Source: G025836975 sp049646585 | Lineage (GTDB): Bacteria > Pseudomonadota > Gammaproteobacteria > Burkholderiales > Burkholderiaceae_B | Direction: 5' to 3' | Assembly (NCBI GenBank): GCA_049646585.1 | Contig: JBARWC010000202.1 | Coordinates: 1-26,436, forward strand | DNA length: 26,436 nt | Part shown: positions 16,605 through 24,520 of the stretch, piece after piece | How the letters are laid out: each line of letters begins with the position of its first letter | Numbering within the stretch: the stretch's first letter is position 1 | Notes under the pieces: model-generated | What the model was told of the DNA's origin: nothing | Database searches by the model: none | The model's input: the letters and a program-made list of their open reading frames with translations, nothing else | Translations under genes and position numbers: made by a program

Positions 16605-17753
16605 TTACTGGAAGGCGCCGTCTTCCTCCCCCAATACCTTGATAACCTCGTCCGTAAAGGCCTCGGTCGATACCGTAGGCAAGGCGGCATCCGCGAGATC
16701 GCGGGTACGCGCGCGCTGCAATGCGAGGTCCACGGCATGCTCCAGCAGGCGAGCATCGGCGGCACGATTGAAGGTGGCCTCCAGCGCCATGGCGACACTG
16801 AGGATGGCACCACAAGGATTGGCGATGCCCTTGCCGGCGATGTCCGGTGCGCTGCCGTGCACCGGCTCGTAGAAGGCACGCCGCACGCCAGGACGATGCT
16901 CCGCGCCGAACGATGCCGACGGCAGCATGCCCAGCGAACCCGTGATCGCCGACGCCGCGTCTGACAGAATGTCGCCGAACAGGTTGTCGGAAAGGATAAC
17001 GTCGAACTTGCTCGGGCGCATGATCAGCTCGGCGGCGCAGGCATCGACGTAAAGATGGGCAAGCTCGATATCCGGATAGTCCCGATGACGCTCCCGGACC
17101 ACCTCGCGCCAGAGCGCGCCGCTTTCCATGACATTGCTCTTGTCCACCGACGTTACATGCTTGCGCCGCCGGGCGGCAAGTTCGAAAGCGAAATCGGCGA
17201 TACGGGCGATTTCAGAGCTCGTGTAGACCTGTGTATTCACCCCCCGGCGCTCGCCATTGGGAAGCTCGGTAATGCCGCGCGGTTCACCGAAATAGATCCC
17301 GCCGATCAACTCGCGGATGACCACCAGATCGGCGCCCTTCGAGACATGCGGCTGCAAGGGTGAGGCCTGGGCCAGCGACGCCAGGGCCTTGACCGGCCGG
17401 ACGTTGGCGAATAACTGCATGGCCTGGCGTATCCGCAGCAAGCCGAACTTGCGACGGATGTCCGCGGGTATTGGATTCGCCTCCAGCGTGCCGCCGAAGG
17501 CGCCGAACAGCACGGCGTCCACATTCAGCAGATCGGCGAAGACTTCTTCCTTGATGAAATGGCCGGTCGCGTGATAGGCCTCGGCACCGAACAGCTCGTG
17601 CCGCAAATCCAGCTTGATGTCCCGCTTCCCCGCGAACCATTCCAGCACGCGTACCGCCGCCGCGGTGACCTCCTTGCCTATGCCGTCGCCGGGCAAGACG
17701 ATGATGGTGTAGGGGCGCGAGCCCGCAGCGGAAGGCTGAGAGGAAAGGTTCAT
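16605..17753 (-). CDS. 3-isopropylmalate dehydrogenase family protein (LeuB-like)
   Basis: A 382-residue NAD-dependent beta-decarboxylating dehydrogenase. Family features: IIVLPGDGIGKEV at the N-terminus, the substrate arginines in LLRIRQAMQLFANVRPVKAL and RELIGGIYFGEPRG, the Lys in SVDKSNVMES, the metal Asp residues in LYVDACAAELI and SDNLFGDILSDAAS, and EPVHGSAPDIAGKGIANPCG. It differs from standard LeuB in an N-terminal extension of about 14 residues, GAFGGTLEANPI in place of GAVGGPKW, and KFGLL where LeuB usually has a Glu before the GLL/LL pair. No leuC, leuD or leuA is nearby. It may be a LeuB paralogue acting on another 2-hydroxy acid. No clear ribosome site was seen before the ATG. 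Confidence 0.85.
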   Translation of the reverse strand: MNLSSQPSAAGSRPYTIIVLPGDGIGKEVTAAAVRVLEWFAGKRDIKLDLRHELFGAEAYHATGHFIKEEVFADLLNVDAVLFGAFGGTLEANPIPADIRRKFGLLRIRQAMQLFANVRPVKALASLAQASPLQPHVSKGADLVVIRELIGGIYFGEPRGITELPNGERRGVNTQVYTSSEIARIADFAFELAARRRKHVTSVDKSNVMESGALWREVVRERHRDYPDIELAHLYVDACAAELIMRPSKFDVILSDNLFGDILSDAASAITGSLGMLPSASFGAEHRPGVRRAFYEPVHGSAPDIAGKGIANPCGAILSVAMALEATFNRAADARLLEHAVDLALQRARTRDLADAALPTVSTEAFTDEVIKVLGEEDGAFQ

Positions 17754-17795
17754 GAGCGGTACCGGTAGGTAGGAAATGAAAGCGTGACGACGATT

Positions 17796-17951
17796 CTAGC
17801 TTTCGGGATGTGCTGCCCCAGCCGCTGGAGCCGGCTGACCGATACCGACCAGGGCATCGTCGCACCCGGCTTCTCCCAGGCGCTCCACCAGCGCGTCCGT
17901 GTCGCCGTCATCGTTGGTAAGTTGGTATTTCAGGGTAAAGGTGTATTCCAT
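17796..17951 (-). pseudogene. N-terminal fragment of a small protein (MEYTFTLKYQL type)
   Basis: The ATG at 17951 has a strong AAGGAG site eight bases upstream and encodes 40 residues that read as real protein (MEYTFTLKYQL, then DALVERLGEAGCDDALVGIGQP). After GIGQP the reading becomes APAAGAAHPES and stops, next to the start of the LeuB-like gene. From memory, longer homologues continue with a Gly-Arg-Leu stretch and a helix-turn-helix; I cannot verify this. Best read as the broken N-terminus of a gene whose remainder was lost. Confidence 0.5.
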
Positions 17952-17955
17952 CGCG

Positions 17956-18117
17956 CTACTCCTTGGCATCGTGATCAGCCGCCTGCTGTCGGCGATGCGT
18001 AGTGCAGTTGTCCACGACGCGCCGCAAGGCGCGGGCATGGTTACCAGGGCTCTTCGGCGTGCTCCATACGCTGGTAATGCAAAACTCGCCGCAACGACAT
18101 TCCTCATCGTTGTACGG
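17956..18117 (-). pseudogene. Unidentified C-terminal tail fragment
   Basis: A 53-codon open stretch without a start lies in a different frame from the antitoxin remnant. It contains CRCGEFCITSVWSTPKSP and NHARALRRVVDNC, and its TAG ends four bases before the next fragment's ATG, with that fragment's ribosome site inside its last codons. This operon-like spacing suggests a genuine gene end rather than noise. I do not recognise the family. Its 5-prime part appears to have been deleted and joined to the antitoxin remnant near 18114-18120. Confidence 0.35.
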
Positions 18118-18326
18118 TCAAAAACCGCCATTTCTTCGTCGGTCAATTTCACCTTACGCCCGATACCTGCCAGCAGATCACCCAGCTTTACCCGGCCTTC
18201 CGGTTTCACAGCGGTAGCCAATATGTCGCGTATCGCGGCTTGCAATGTACGGCCGTTCTGCGCCGCCCTAACCCGGATGGCTCGACGCGCCTCTTCCGGC
18301 ACATTCCTAATCGTTACTGCCCTCAT
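18114..18326 (-). pseudogene. Truncated FitA/VapB-like ribbon-helix-helix antitoxin
   Basis: The first 71 residues match a FitA/VapB-type antitoxin: MRAVTIRNVPEEARRAIRVR (DNA-binding ribbon-helix-helix), AAIRDILATAV, then EGRVKLGDLLAGIGRK and LTDEEMAVFDR. A perfect AGGAGG site lies seven bases before the ATG. The frame stays open to 17796 and would give a 176-residue fusion, but after FDR the sequence stops resembling the family and runs through other fragments in the wrong frame. Intact antitoxins of this type end about 10-15 residues later and are followed by a PIN-domain toxin, which is absent here. I read it as a deletion remnant, though the protein could still be made. Confidence 0.7.
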
Positions 18327-18398
18327 GACAGCAACCTCCTGTTGATTGCTGTGAAATCAACTTAAAAATTGCATTCAAGTAGATCAATCAACCGAGCT

Positions 18399-19319
18399 CT
18401 AGGATAACCCAGACAGATGCGAGGCGAGCGCTTCACTTTGTTCCGCAAATTTTTTTGGATTGGCCTTCTTCAACTGCGCCAAATTTTGCAGCTTCCAACG
18501 CAATCCTGGCAGGTGTTCGAGATGTCCAATGCCCAGTAGCGACCAGTCTGGTGCGCCAGCCACCAGCGACAGCAGGAAGCGTCGTTCGTCGTCATCCAAA
18601 CCCTGTTGGATTTCACGCACCATACGTTCCCGCGCGGCGAGCAGCGCATCGAGTGGCACGGGCTCGGCCGTCATGCCCTGGAAGTTGTGCTCGTAGTCGT
18701 GGCGAATGTCCCGCAGCGGTGTGAACAACACCTCATGGATCGGCCGATTGCTGCTGGCCAGGTAAACCACGAAGGCGCGCCGGATGCCAGGCGTGATGCC
18801 CTCGTGCGCGAAGAGCTGCATCACGTCGAACAGATCGCGCGGATGCTGCCGATCCAGTGCCGCCACCAGCTTGCCGCCGTACACGTCCTCCAGCGACACC
18901 ATCGGAATCTCCAGATCGGCCATCAACACGTCACAGGCTACCGGCGTGAGCGAGGCACGGCGCACGGGACGCACGGTCCCTCGCATCACGAAGTTGGCTT
19001 CGACCTTGACCTGAATCGCGCCGCGCCGCACCAGCAACTTGGTCTCCCCTGCCGCTGCCGCTGGCGCATGCGTCAGAAAGCCCCGCTTATTCAAACGCTC
19101 GGCAGCCTGCCGAATGGCCTCATTGATGCGCGCCAGCGCCTCGTCGCGTGACAGGGTGTGATCGGGAAAGACCAAATCAAGATCGACCGACAAGCGTGGC
19201 ATGTTGCGCACGAACAGGTTGATCGCTGTGCCGCCCTTCAAGGCAAAGGTGTCGTCAGCAAATACCAATGGCGCTACCTGCGTCAGCAAGCGCGCGGTAT
19301 CGAGATAGGTCTGGTTCAT
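18399..19319 (-). CDS. abiEii: AbiEii/AbiGii-family nucleotidyltransferase toxin (type IV TA)
   Basis: A 306-residue AbiEii-family toxin. The nucleotidyltransferase core is visible: FALKGGTAINLF (about 26-35), RLSVDLDLVF with Asp46 and Asp48, then GGKLVAALDRQHPRDLFDVMQL around the middle, which matches the family motif with the conserved Lys and the RDLFD block. Known relatives (AbiEii, MenT) transfer nucleotides to RNA, including tRNA 3-prime ends, and halt growth, often during phage infection. The start is the ATG whose first bases overlap the antitoxin stop (ATGA); a longer upstream frame lies in the antitoxin gene and is spurious. It appears intact, with all expected catalytic residues. 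Confidence 0.93.
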   Translation of the reverse strand: MNQTYLDTARLLTQVAPLVFADDTFALKGGTAINLFVRNMPRLSVDLDLVFPDHTLSRDEALARINEAIRQAAERLNKRGFLTHAPAAAAGETKLLVRRGAIQVKVEANFVMRGTVRPVRRASLTPVACDVLMADLEIPMVSLEDVYGGKLVAALDRQHPRDLFDVMQLFAHEGITPGIRRAFVVYLASSNRPIHEVLFTPLRDIRHDYEHNFQGMTAEPVPLDALLAARERMVREIQQGLDDDERRFLLSLVAGAPDWSLLGIGHLEHLPGLRWKLQNLAQLKKANPKKFAEQSEALASHLSGLS

Positions 19320-20053
19320 GGCTTGAGCACCAAGAGGCCTTCGGGCGATCTGGATACCCAAGGCCGGTCGCTGCCCGTTGGCAACACGGTTGGGTCGAGC
19401 TTGGCCGCCCACGGCGACGACGCCTCGCGCCCGAGTTGAAGACACAGCCGCACCGTCTTGATGTTCGTGCAACGCTGCAACAACTCACGCAGCACGTCAG
19501 CGCGCAGACTGTAGACGCTCTCAACCAATTCACGGGCTTCTTGCAACGGCTGGCGCACGCCAACTTCACTCAACAGCTCCAGCACGGCCCGCTCTGGCGC
19601 CGACACCTGCGGCGCGCCCTCGCGCTTCTCGAATGGACCAACATGCAGCAAGGCGCTCGGCTGCTCATCAAACAAGCGCTTGCGGTGGTACTCGGCCGGA
19701 AAGCGCTCGGTGAACCATGCGGGCAAACGCCCTGCCGTCCAACCATACAGGTGCAGCACCGGCTGCTGCGACACATACTGCCGCACGCCATACCAGTCCA
19801 GCGCCGACTTGCCGCCGACATGCAGCCCCTCGAACCGGCGCTGCAACAGCAGCAGACTGGGATGAAGTGCCGGAGCATCGTTCGGGCGGCAGAACACCCC
19901 ACGCGCCAGGCGCGTGAGCCACCCAGCCCGGACGTAATGAACGGCCAGATCGGCGGAGATGCCCAGCGCCGCCAAGTCTTCTGAAGTCAGCGGTATCCCC
20001 GGTGCCAATTGGGTATAGAGCGTATTTAATTTGCTTGAATTAGTCTTAGCCAT
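19316..20053 (-). CDS. abiEi: AbiEi-family antitoxin/transcriptional repressor (type IV TA)
   Basis: A 245-residue AbiEi-family antitoxin. The N-terminal winged helix spans about residues 10-60 (IPLTSEDLAALGISADLAVH, YVRAGWLTRLARGVFCRP), and the C-terminal domain includes LHVGGKSALDWYGVRQY and APERAVLELLSEVG. In studied AbiE systems this protein represses its own promoter by binding inverted repeats and counteracts the toxin without stable protein contact. Its stop overlaps the toxin start by four bases. There is no ribosome site before the ATG at 20053 and the predicted promoter places transcription start almost at the ATG, so the mRNA is probably leaderless. Confidence 0.93.
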   Translation of the reverse strand: MAKTNSSKLNTLYTQLAPGIPLTSEDLAALGISADLAVHYVRAGWLTRLARGVFCRPNDAPALHPSLLLLQRRFEGLHVGGKSALDWYGVRQYVSQQPVLHLYGWTAGRLPAWFTERFPAEYHRKRLFDEQPSALLHVGPFEKREGAPQVSAPERAVLELLSEVGVRQPLQEARELVESVYSLRADVLRELLQRCTNIKTVRLCLQLGREASSPWAAKLDPTVLPTGSDRPWVSRSPEGLLVLKP

Positions 20054-20089
20054 ACTACGATTTTTACAACTATTTCAATAACCTGTCAA
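20054..20089 (-). promoter_or_regulatory. Predicted sigma-70 promoter of the AbiE operon
   Basis: On the minus strand a perfect TTGACA (20089-20084) is followed by a 17-base spacer and TAAAAA (20066-20061, four of six consensus bases). Only seven bases separate that -10 from the ATG at 20053, so transcription would begin at or next to the start codon. Confidence 0.7.
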
Positions 20090-20115
20090 TTTGATATAAT
20101 ATACGTAGTCGTAGT
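20054..20115. promoter_or_regulatory. Candidate AbiEi operator repeats (CGTAGT/ACTACG)
   Basis: ACTACG at 20054-20059 touches the antitoxin start codon, and two tandem CGTAGT copies lie at 20104-20115 in the opposite orientation, flanking the -35/-10 region. Paired inverted repeats around the promoter are how known AbiEi repressors bind. The 6-base units are short and their role is inferred. Confidence 0.45.
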
Positions 20116-20256
20116 TTTAGTACGAAAAATCAAATATATTCAAACACCCACCCAGCAGTGCAGCCACACGGAAGGACTGCCAAATACCATGGTTGAAGCG
20201 GGCTGGCTTGGTGCTGCCAAGCTTTGCCAGAAAAATTCCGCAGCAGAAAAAGAGAA

Positions 20257-20278
20257 AAGCCCGCAATTACGCGGGCTT
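20257..20278. terminator. Terminator of guaA (stem AAGCCCGC/GCGGGCTT)
   Basis: Perfect 8-base arms surround a 6-base loop. On the minus strand the stem is followed by a T-rich tract (TTTTCTCTTTTT), so it ends guaA transcription about 50 bases past its stop. On the plus strand TTTTT follows ten bases later, so weak bidirectional use is possible. The rest of 20116-20256 shows no gene. Confidence 0.85.
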
Positions 20279-20327
20279 AGCGGCTTTTTATGCCTTCAGG
20301 TGCCTGACCGTGCCTGGCCTCTTGGAA

Positions 20328-21914
20328 TCACTCCCACTCAATCGTCGCAGGCGGCTTGCTGGATACGTCGTAGGTCACCCGATTGATACCACGCACCTCG
20401 TTGATGATTCTTGAGGACACCCGTTTGAGCAGCGCATAGGGCAGCTCGGCCCAATCGGCGGTCATGAAGTCCGTGGTCTGGACCGCGCGCAGCGCCACGA
20501 CGTAGTCGTAGGTGCGGCCGTCGCCCATTACGCCCACCGATTTCACCGGCAGGAAGACGGCGAAAGCTTGCGAGGTCAGGTCGTACCAGTTCTTGTGGCT
20601 GGTGGGGTCCACGGTCTTGTGCAGCTCTTCGATGAAAATCGCGTCGGCGCGGCGCAGCAGGTCGGCGTATTCTTTCTTGACTTCGCCCAGGATGCGCACG
20701 CCCAGGCCGGGCCCCGGGAAGGGGTGGCGGTAGACCATGGCGGGCGGCAGGCCCAGGGCGATGCCCAGCTTGCGCACTTCGTCCTTGAACAATTCGCGCA
20801 GAGGTTCAAGCAGTTTCAGGTTCAGGGTGTCCGGCAGCCCGCCCACGTTGTGGTGGGACTTGATGGCGACGGCCTTGCCGGTCTTGGAGCCGGCCGATTC
20901 GATGACGTCGGGGTAGATGGTGCCCTGCGCCAGCCAGCGGGCATTGCTCAGCTTGCCTGCTTCGGCCTGGAAAACCTCGACGAATTCCTTGCCTATGATC
21001 TTGCGCTTGGCTTCGGGGTCGGACACGCCCGCCAGCTTGCCCATGAAGGCCTCGGAGGCATCCACGTGGATGACCTTGATGCCGAAATGATCGGCGAAGG
21101 TGGCCATGACTTGCTGGGCTTCGTTAAGGCGCAGCAAGCCGTGGTCGACGAACACGCAGGTAAGCTGGTCGCCTATGGCTTTGTGGATGAGCGCCGCTGC
21201 TACCGACGAGTCCACGCCGCCCGACAGGCCCAGGATGACCTCGTCGCTGCCGACCTGGGCGCGGATGTTGGCCACGGCCTCTTCAACGTAATCGGGCATG
21301 TTCCAGTCGCCCTGGCAGCCGCAGATTTCGTTGACGAAACGCGCCAATATGGCTTCGCCCTGCACGGTATGCGTGACTTCGGGGTGGAACTGCACGGCGT
21401 AGAAGCCGCGCTCTTCGTCGGCCATGCCGGCAATGGGGCAGGACGGCGTGGAGGCCATCAGCTTGAACCCGGGCGGCAGCGCGGTGACCTTGTCGCCATG
21501 GCTCATCCATACCTTGAGCATGCCGTGGCCTTCGCTGGTGATGAAGTCCTGCAAGCCGTCCAGCAAGCGCGTATGGCCGTGGGCGCGGACCTCGGCATAG
21601 CCGAACTCGCGGTGATCCGACCACTCGACCTTGCCGCCCAGTTGGGACGCCATGGACTGCATGCCGTAGCATATGCCCAGCACCGGCACGCCGGCATCGA
21701 ACACTTTGGGCGGCACCTTGAGCGATTCCTCGGCATAGGCCGACGCATGGCTGCCGGACAGTATGATGCCCTTCAGGCCCTGCTGCGCCTGAATGAAGGC
21801 GTCGTCGACATCGCCCGGATGTATCTCGCAATACACCCCCGCGTCGCGCACGCGGCGCGCAATGAGCTGGGTGAGTTGTGAACCGTAATCTAGGATGAGG
21901 ATACGCTGGTGCAT
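20328..21914 (-). CDS. guaA: GMP synthase (glutamine-hydrolysing)
   Basis: GuaA aminates XMP to GMP with ATP and glutamine. The 528-residue protein has an N-terminal glutamine amidotransferase domain (ILILDYGSQ, nucleophile Cys82 in GICYGMQ, His177 and Glu179 in QFHPEVTHT), a PP-loop ATP pyrophosphatase domain (LGLSGGVDSSVAA at 229-240), and the C-terminal dimerisation domain with PFPGPGLGVRILG, ending PPATIEWE. The ATG at 21914 gives the family N-terminus; an in-frame extension to 22031 is unsupported. It diverges from the MFS gene (108 bases between starts) and has its own terminator, so here it is not in an operon with guaB. Confidence 0.97.
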   Translation of the reverse strand: MHQRILILDYGSQLTQLIARRVRDAGVYCEIHPGDVDDAFIQAQQGLKGIILSGSHASAYAEESLKVPPKVFDAGVPVLGICYGMQSMASQLGGKVEWSDHREFGYAEVRAHGHTRLLDGLQDFITSEGHGMLKVWMSHGDKVTALPPGFKLMASTPSCPIAGMADEERGFYAVQFHPEVTHTVQGEAILARFVNEICGCQGDWNMPDYVEEAVANIRAQVGSDEVILGLSGGVDSSVAAALIHKAIGDQLTCVFVDHGLLRLNEAQQVMATFADHFGIKVIHVDASEAFMGKLAGVSDPEAKRKIIGKEFVEVFQAEAGKLSNARWLAQGTIYPDVIESAGSKTGKAVAIKSHHNVGGLPDTLNLKLLEPLRELFKDEVRKLGIALGLPPAMVYRHPFPGPGLGVRILGEVKKEYADLLRRADAIFIEELHKTVDPTSHKNWYDLTSQAFAVFLPVKSVGVMGDGRTYDYVVALRAVQTTDFMTADWAELPYALLKRVSSRIINEVRGINRVTYDVSSKPPATIEWE

Positions 21915-22022
21915 GGCAGGAAAAGTGAAAAGAAAGCAAGGCGTTAATGTAACGCATTGGCCACGATTACGCTGGCGAAACCGCCCGGCAACGGCTACAG
22001 TTTCAAGTAACAAGGAGCACTG

Positions 22023-23207
22023 ATGCAACACCAGCCGTCCGCCGTTTCATTATCGATTTCAGGTTTTATCGCATTGGCCGTCGCCATGGGCATAGGCCGC
22101 TTCGCCTTCACGCCGCTGCTGCCCATGATGCAAAGCGACGCGGGCCTGAGCCTGGCCCAGGGCGGATGGCTGGCCAGCGCCAACTACCTGGGCTACCTGG
22201 CCGGCGCGTTGACCGCGGCCATCGTACCCGGCACGCCGGCCGCCCTGTTGCGCCTGGGCCTGCTTCTGGTGGTCGTGACAACAATGCTCATGGGCTTGAC
22301 GGACAGTTGGGCAAGCTGGCTCAGTTGGCGTTTTATCGCCGGCCTGGCCAGTGCCTGGGTGCTGGTCAGCACCGCCACGCTGTGCCTGGCGCGGCTTGCC
22401 GCCCTGGGCCAGTCCCGCTGGGCCGGGCTGGTGTTTGCCGGCGTGGGCACGGGCATCGCCGCGGCCGGCCTGCTGTGCCTGGGCCTGGGCCTGGCACAGG
22501 CGTCTTCGGCGCAGGCCTGGCTTATTCTAGGGTTGATGGCGTTGGCCGGCATGGCCGCCGCCCGCAGCTTGTGGAAACTGCCCTATGCCGCTCCGGCCGC
22601 CACCACCCACCACGAAGCATCGGGCAACCTGGCCAGGCATTGGCCGCTGATCACCTGCTACGGCCTCTTCGGCTTCGGCTACATCCTGCCGGCGACCTTT
22701 CTGCCCGCCCAGGCGCGCCAACTGGTGCAGGATCCGGCCGTTTTCGGCCTGGCCTGGCCTTTGTTCGGCCTGGCGGCGGCCGTCTCCACCGTGGCGGTAG
22801 GCAGGCTGGCCGGCCGATACGGGCGCCGCAAGGTATGGGCGGCGGCGCAACTTGCCATGGTTGCCGGCGTGCTGCTTCCCGCCCTGGTGCCCACACTGTC
22901 GGCCATTGTTTTCGCGGCGATCTGCGTGGGCGGGACGCTCATGATCATTACCATGCTGGGTATGCAAGAGGCCCAGGCGGTGGGAGGCCAGCACGCGCGC
23001 AAGCTGATCGCGGCGATTACCGCCTCTTTCGCGGCGGGCCAGCTTGCCGGCCCTATATTCTTCAGCCTGACCCATGCCTGGTTTGACGCCGGGCTGGACT
23101 TTGCGCTGGTATTGGCGGCCCTGGGCCTGCTGTTTAGCATCGCCCTTTTGTGGACGCCGACCCGGGCGACGGGCCAGGACCAAAGCCAAGCCGCCCCGCC
23201 CCGCTAG
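22023..23207 (+). CDS. YbfB/YjiJ-family MFS transporter
   Basis: A 394-residue inner-membrane transporter with about 12 hydrophobic segments. The opening SGFIALAVAMGIGRFAFTPL followed by LPMM is typical of the YbfB/YjiJ group, which is poorly characterised; the loop GRLAGRYGRRKVW between segments 8 and 9 is the usual MFS basic motif. AAGGAG lies five bases before the ATG. Substrate unknown. It heads a plus-strand group with the hydrolase and acetyltransferase genes, inserted between guaA and guaB. Confidence 0.9.
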   Translation: MQHQPSAVSLSISGFIALAVAMGIGRFAFTPLLPMMQSDAGLSLAQGGWLASANYLGYLAGALTAAIVPGTPAALLRLGLLLVVVTTMLMGLTDSWASWLSWRFIAGLASAWVLVSTATLCLARLAALGQSRWAGLVFAGVGTGIAAAGLLCLGLGLAQASSAQAWLILGLMALAGMAAARSLWKLPYAAPAATTHHEASGNLARHWPLITCYGLFGFGYILPATFLPAQARQLVQDPAVFGLAWPLFGLAAAVSTVAVGRLAGRYGRRKVWAAAQLAMVAGVLLPALVPTLSAIVFAAICVGGTLMIITMLGMQEAQAVGGQHARKLIAAITASFAAGQLAGPIFFSLTHAWFDAGLDFALVLAALGLLFSIALLWTPTRATGQDQSQAAPPR

Positions 23208-23248
23208 TTGCCGCCTGCCCGCATGGGCCCTATTCGGAACTTGAACTT

Positions 23249-23980
23249 ATGAATTCCCTTCCCGCTTCGAACCCAAGCTTCCTGCTGGTGCACGGCGCCT
23301 GGCATGGCGGCTGGTGCTGGTCGCGCGTGGCGGCCCGGCTGCGCGACGCCGGCCACGCAGTTTTCACCCCGACCCTGACCGGCCTGGGCGAACGCAGCCA
23401 TTTGCTGAATGCCACCATTGGCCTGCAGACCTTCGTCGACGACATCGCCAACGTCCTGCTCTGGGAAGACCTGGACAATGTCGTGCTGGTCGGCCATAGC
23501 TTCGGCGGGCTGGTGATCACCGGGGTTGCCGACCTAATGCCTGAACGCTTGCGGCATCTGGTCTATCTGGACGCCTTCATACTGGAAAGCGGGCTCAGCA
23601 CCTTCGACACCTTGCCGGCCGAACTCGTCGTCAAGCTACGCTCGGCGGCGCAACGGGACGACGCAGCCGCCGCCCTGCCTCCGCCCAAGCCCAAAAGCCT
23701 GGGCCTGTTCGAGCCTGGCGACATCGCCTTCGTGGAGAACCGCCTGACGCCCCAGCCTTTGCACAGCTACGAAACGGCCCTGCAGCTGAAGCACCCGGTG
23801 GGCAACGGTCTGCCCTGCACCTACCTCAGCTGCGCCAACCCGGCCTTCGCGGCGGTGGACGGCTCGCGCAAATGGGCCAAGGGCCGTCCCGGCTGGGGCT
23901 GGGAAGAACTGGATTGCGGCCACGCGGCCATGGTCTCGGCGCCCGACGCGCTTGCCCAGGCCCTGCTGCGTGTACTGTAA
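23249..23980 (+). CDS. Alpha/beta hydrolase (esterase-like)
   Basis: A 243-residue alpha/beta-fold hydrolase. It opens with FLLVHGAWHGGWCWSRVAARL (oxyanion HG), has the nucleophile elbow GHSFGG, a probable acid in VYLDAFILESG and the catalytic His in DCGHAAM. The pattern resembles EstC-type and plant salicylate-esterase-like enzymes, but the substrate is open. The chosen ATG begins the domain cleanly; a longer frame from 23150 overlaps the MFS gene and is unlikely. The ribosome site is weak. It lies 41 bases after the MFS stop and 15 before the acetyltransferase, probably one transcript. Confidence 0.9.
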   Translation: MNSLPASNPSFLLVHGAWHGGWCWSRVAARLRDAGHAVFTPTLTGLGERSHLLNATIGLQTFVDDIANVLLWEDLDNVVLVGHSFGGLVITGVADLMPERLRHLVYLDAFILESGLSTFDTLPAELVVKLRSAAQRDDAAAALPPPKPKSLGLFEPGDIAFVENRLTPQPLHSYETALQLKHPVGNGLPCTYLSCANPAFAAVDGSRKWAKGRPGWGWEELDCGHAAMVSAPDALAQALLRVL

Positions 23981-23995
23981 GCGCCGCATAGCACC

Positions 23996-24469
23996 ATGCC
24001 CTCTTCCATAGAAATACACGCCGCAAGAATCCCGCAGGACCTGCCCGCCGTGCGCAGTCTGTTTCGCGCCTACGCCGACAGCCTGGACATCGATCTTGGC
24101 TTCCAGGATTTTGAAGCGGAACTGGCCGGCTTGCCGGGCAAGTACGCGGCGCCCGCCGGACGTATCCTGCTCGCCCGGCAAGGCGATCAGGCGGTCGGTT
24201 GCATTGCGCTACGCCCTCTTCAGGACGGCGGCTGCGAAATGAAGCGGCTCTACGTGCGGCCCGATATGCGCGGAGAACGGCTGGGGCGGCGGCTGGCCGA
24301 GCGCCTGTGCCAGGAGGCCCGCGATGCCGGCTACACCCATATGTGCCTGGATACCCTGTCCACCATGAGCGCGGCGGTCGCGCTATATACCTCGCTGGGC
24401 TTCAAGCCCACCGAAGCCTATGTCTTCAACCCCATCCCCGACGCCCTGTACTTCAAGCTGGCGCTATAA
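23996..24469 (+). CDS. GNAT-family N-acetyltransferase
   Basis: A 157-residue GNAT acetyltransferase. The acetyl-CoA motif is KRLYVRPDMRGERLGRRLAE (RGxRLG type) and the C-terminal strand-helix is DTLSTMSAAVALYTSLGF. The acceptor substrate is unknown. It is the last gene of the plus-strand group and ends just before the terminator shared with guaB. Confidence 0.92.
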   Translation: MPSSIEIHAARIPQDLPAVRSLFRAYADSLDIDLGFQDFEAELAGLPGKYAAPAGRILLARQGDQAVGCIALRPLQDGGCEMKRLYVRPDMRGERLGRRLAERLCQEARDAGYTHMCLDTLSTMSAAVALYTSLGFKPTEAYVFNPIPDALYFKLAL

Positions 24470-24471
24470 AA

Positions 24472-24501
24472 AAAGCGCGCCATGTAAACACGGCGCGCTT
24501 T
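24472..24501. terminator. Terminator between GNAT gene and guaB
   Basis: Perfect 10-base arms AAAGCGCGCC and GGCGCGCTTT surround a 10-base loop between two convergent genes. On the minus strand the stem continues into a run of seven T, so it clearly ends guaB; on the plus strand only three T follow, so it is weaker for the acetyltransferase gene. Confidence 0.88.
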
Positions 24502-24520
24502 CAGCCCATACCCGGCCGTA

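Noticed and set aside
17796..18326. A genuine 176-residue fusion protein
   Set aside because: Residues after 71 do not match the antitoxin family, while a different frame there and a separate ribosome site before 17951 look like parts of other genes.
18399..19319. Idea that AbiEii-like toxin and the nucleotidyltransferase at 12625 form one system
   Set aside because: They are about 5 kb apart, on opposite strands, with housekeeping genes between and no shared motif beyond the fold.
20189..20386. 65-codon plus-strand frame between the AbiE locus and guaA
   Set aside because: It reads through the guaA terminator hairpin and the end of guaA; no ribosome site and no protein-like pattern.
20568..21881. 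437-codon plus-strand frame opposite guaA
   Set aside because: Antisense shadow of a housekeeping gene, without family motifs.
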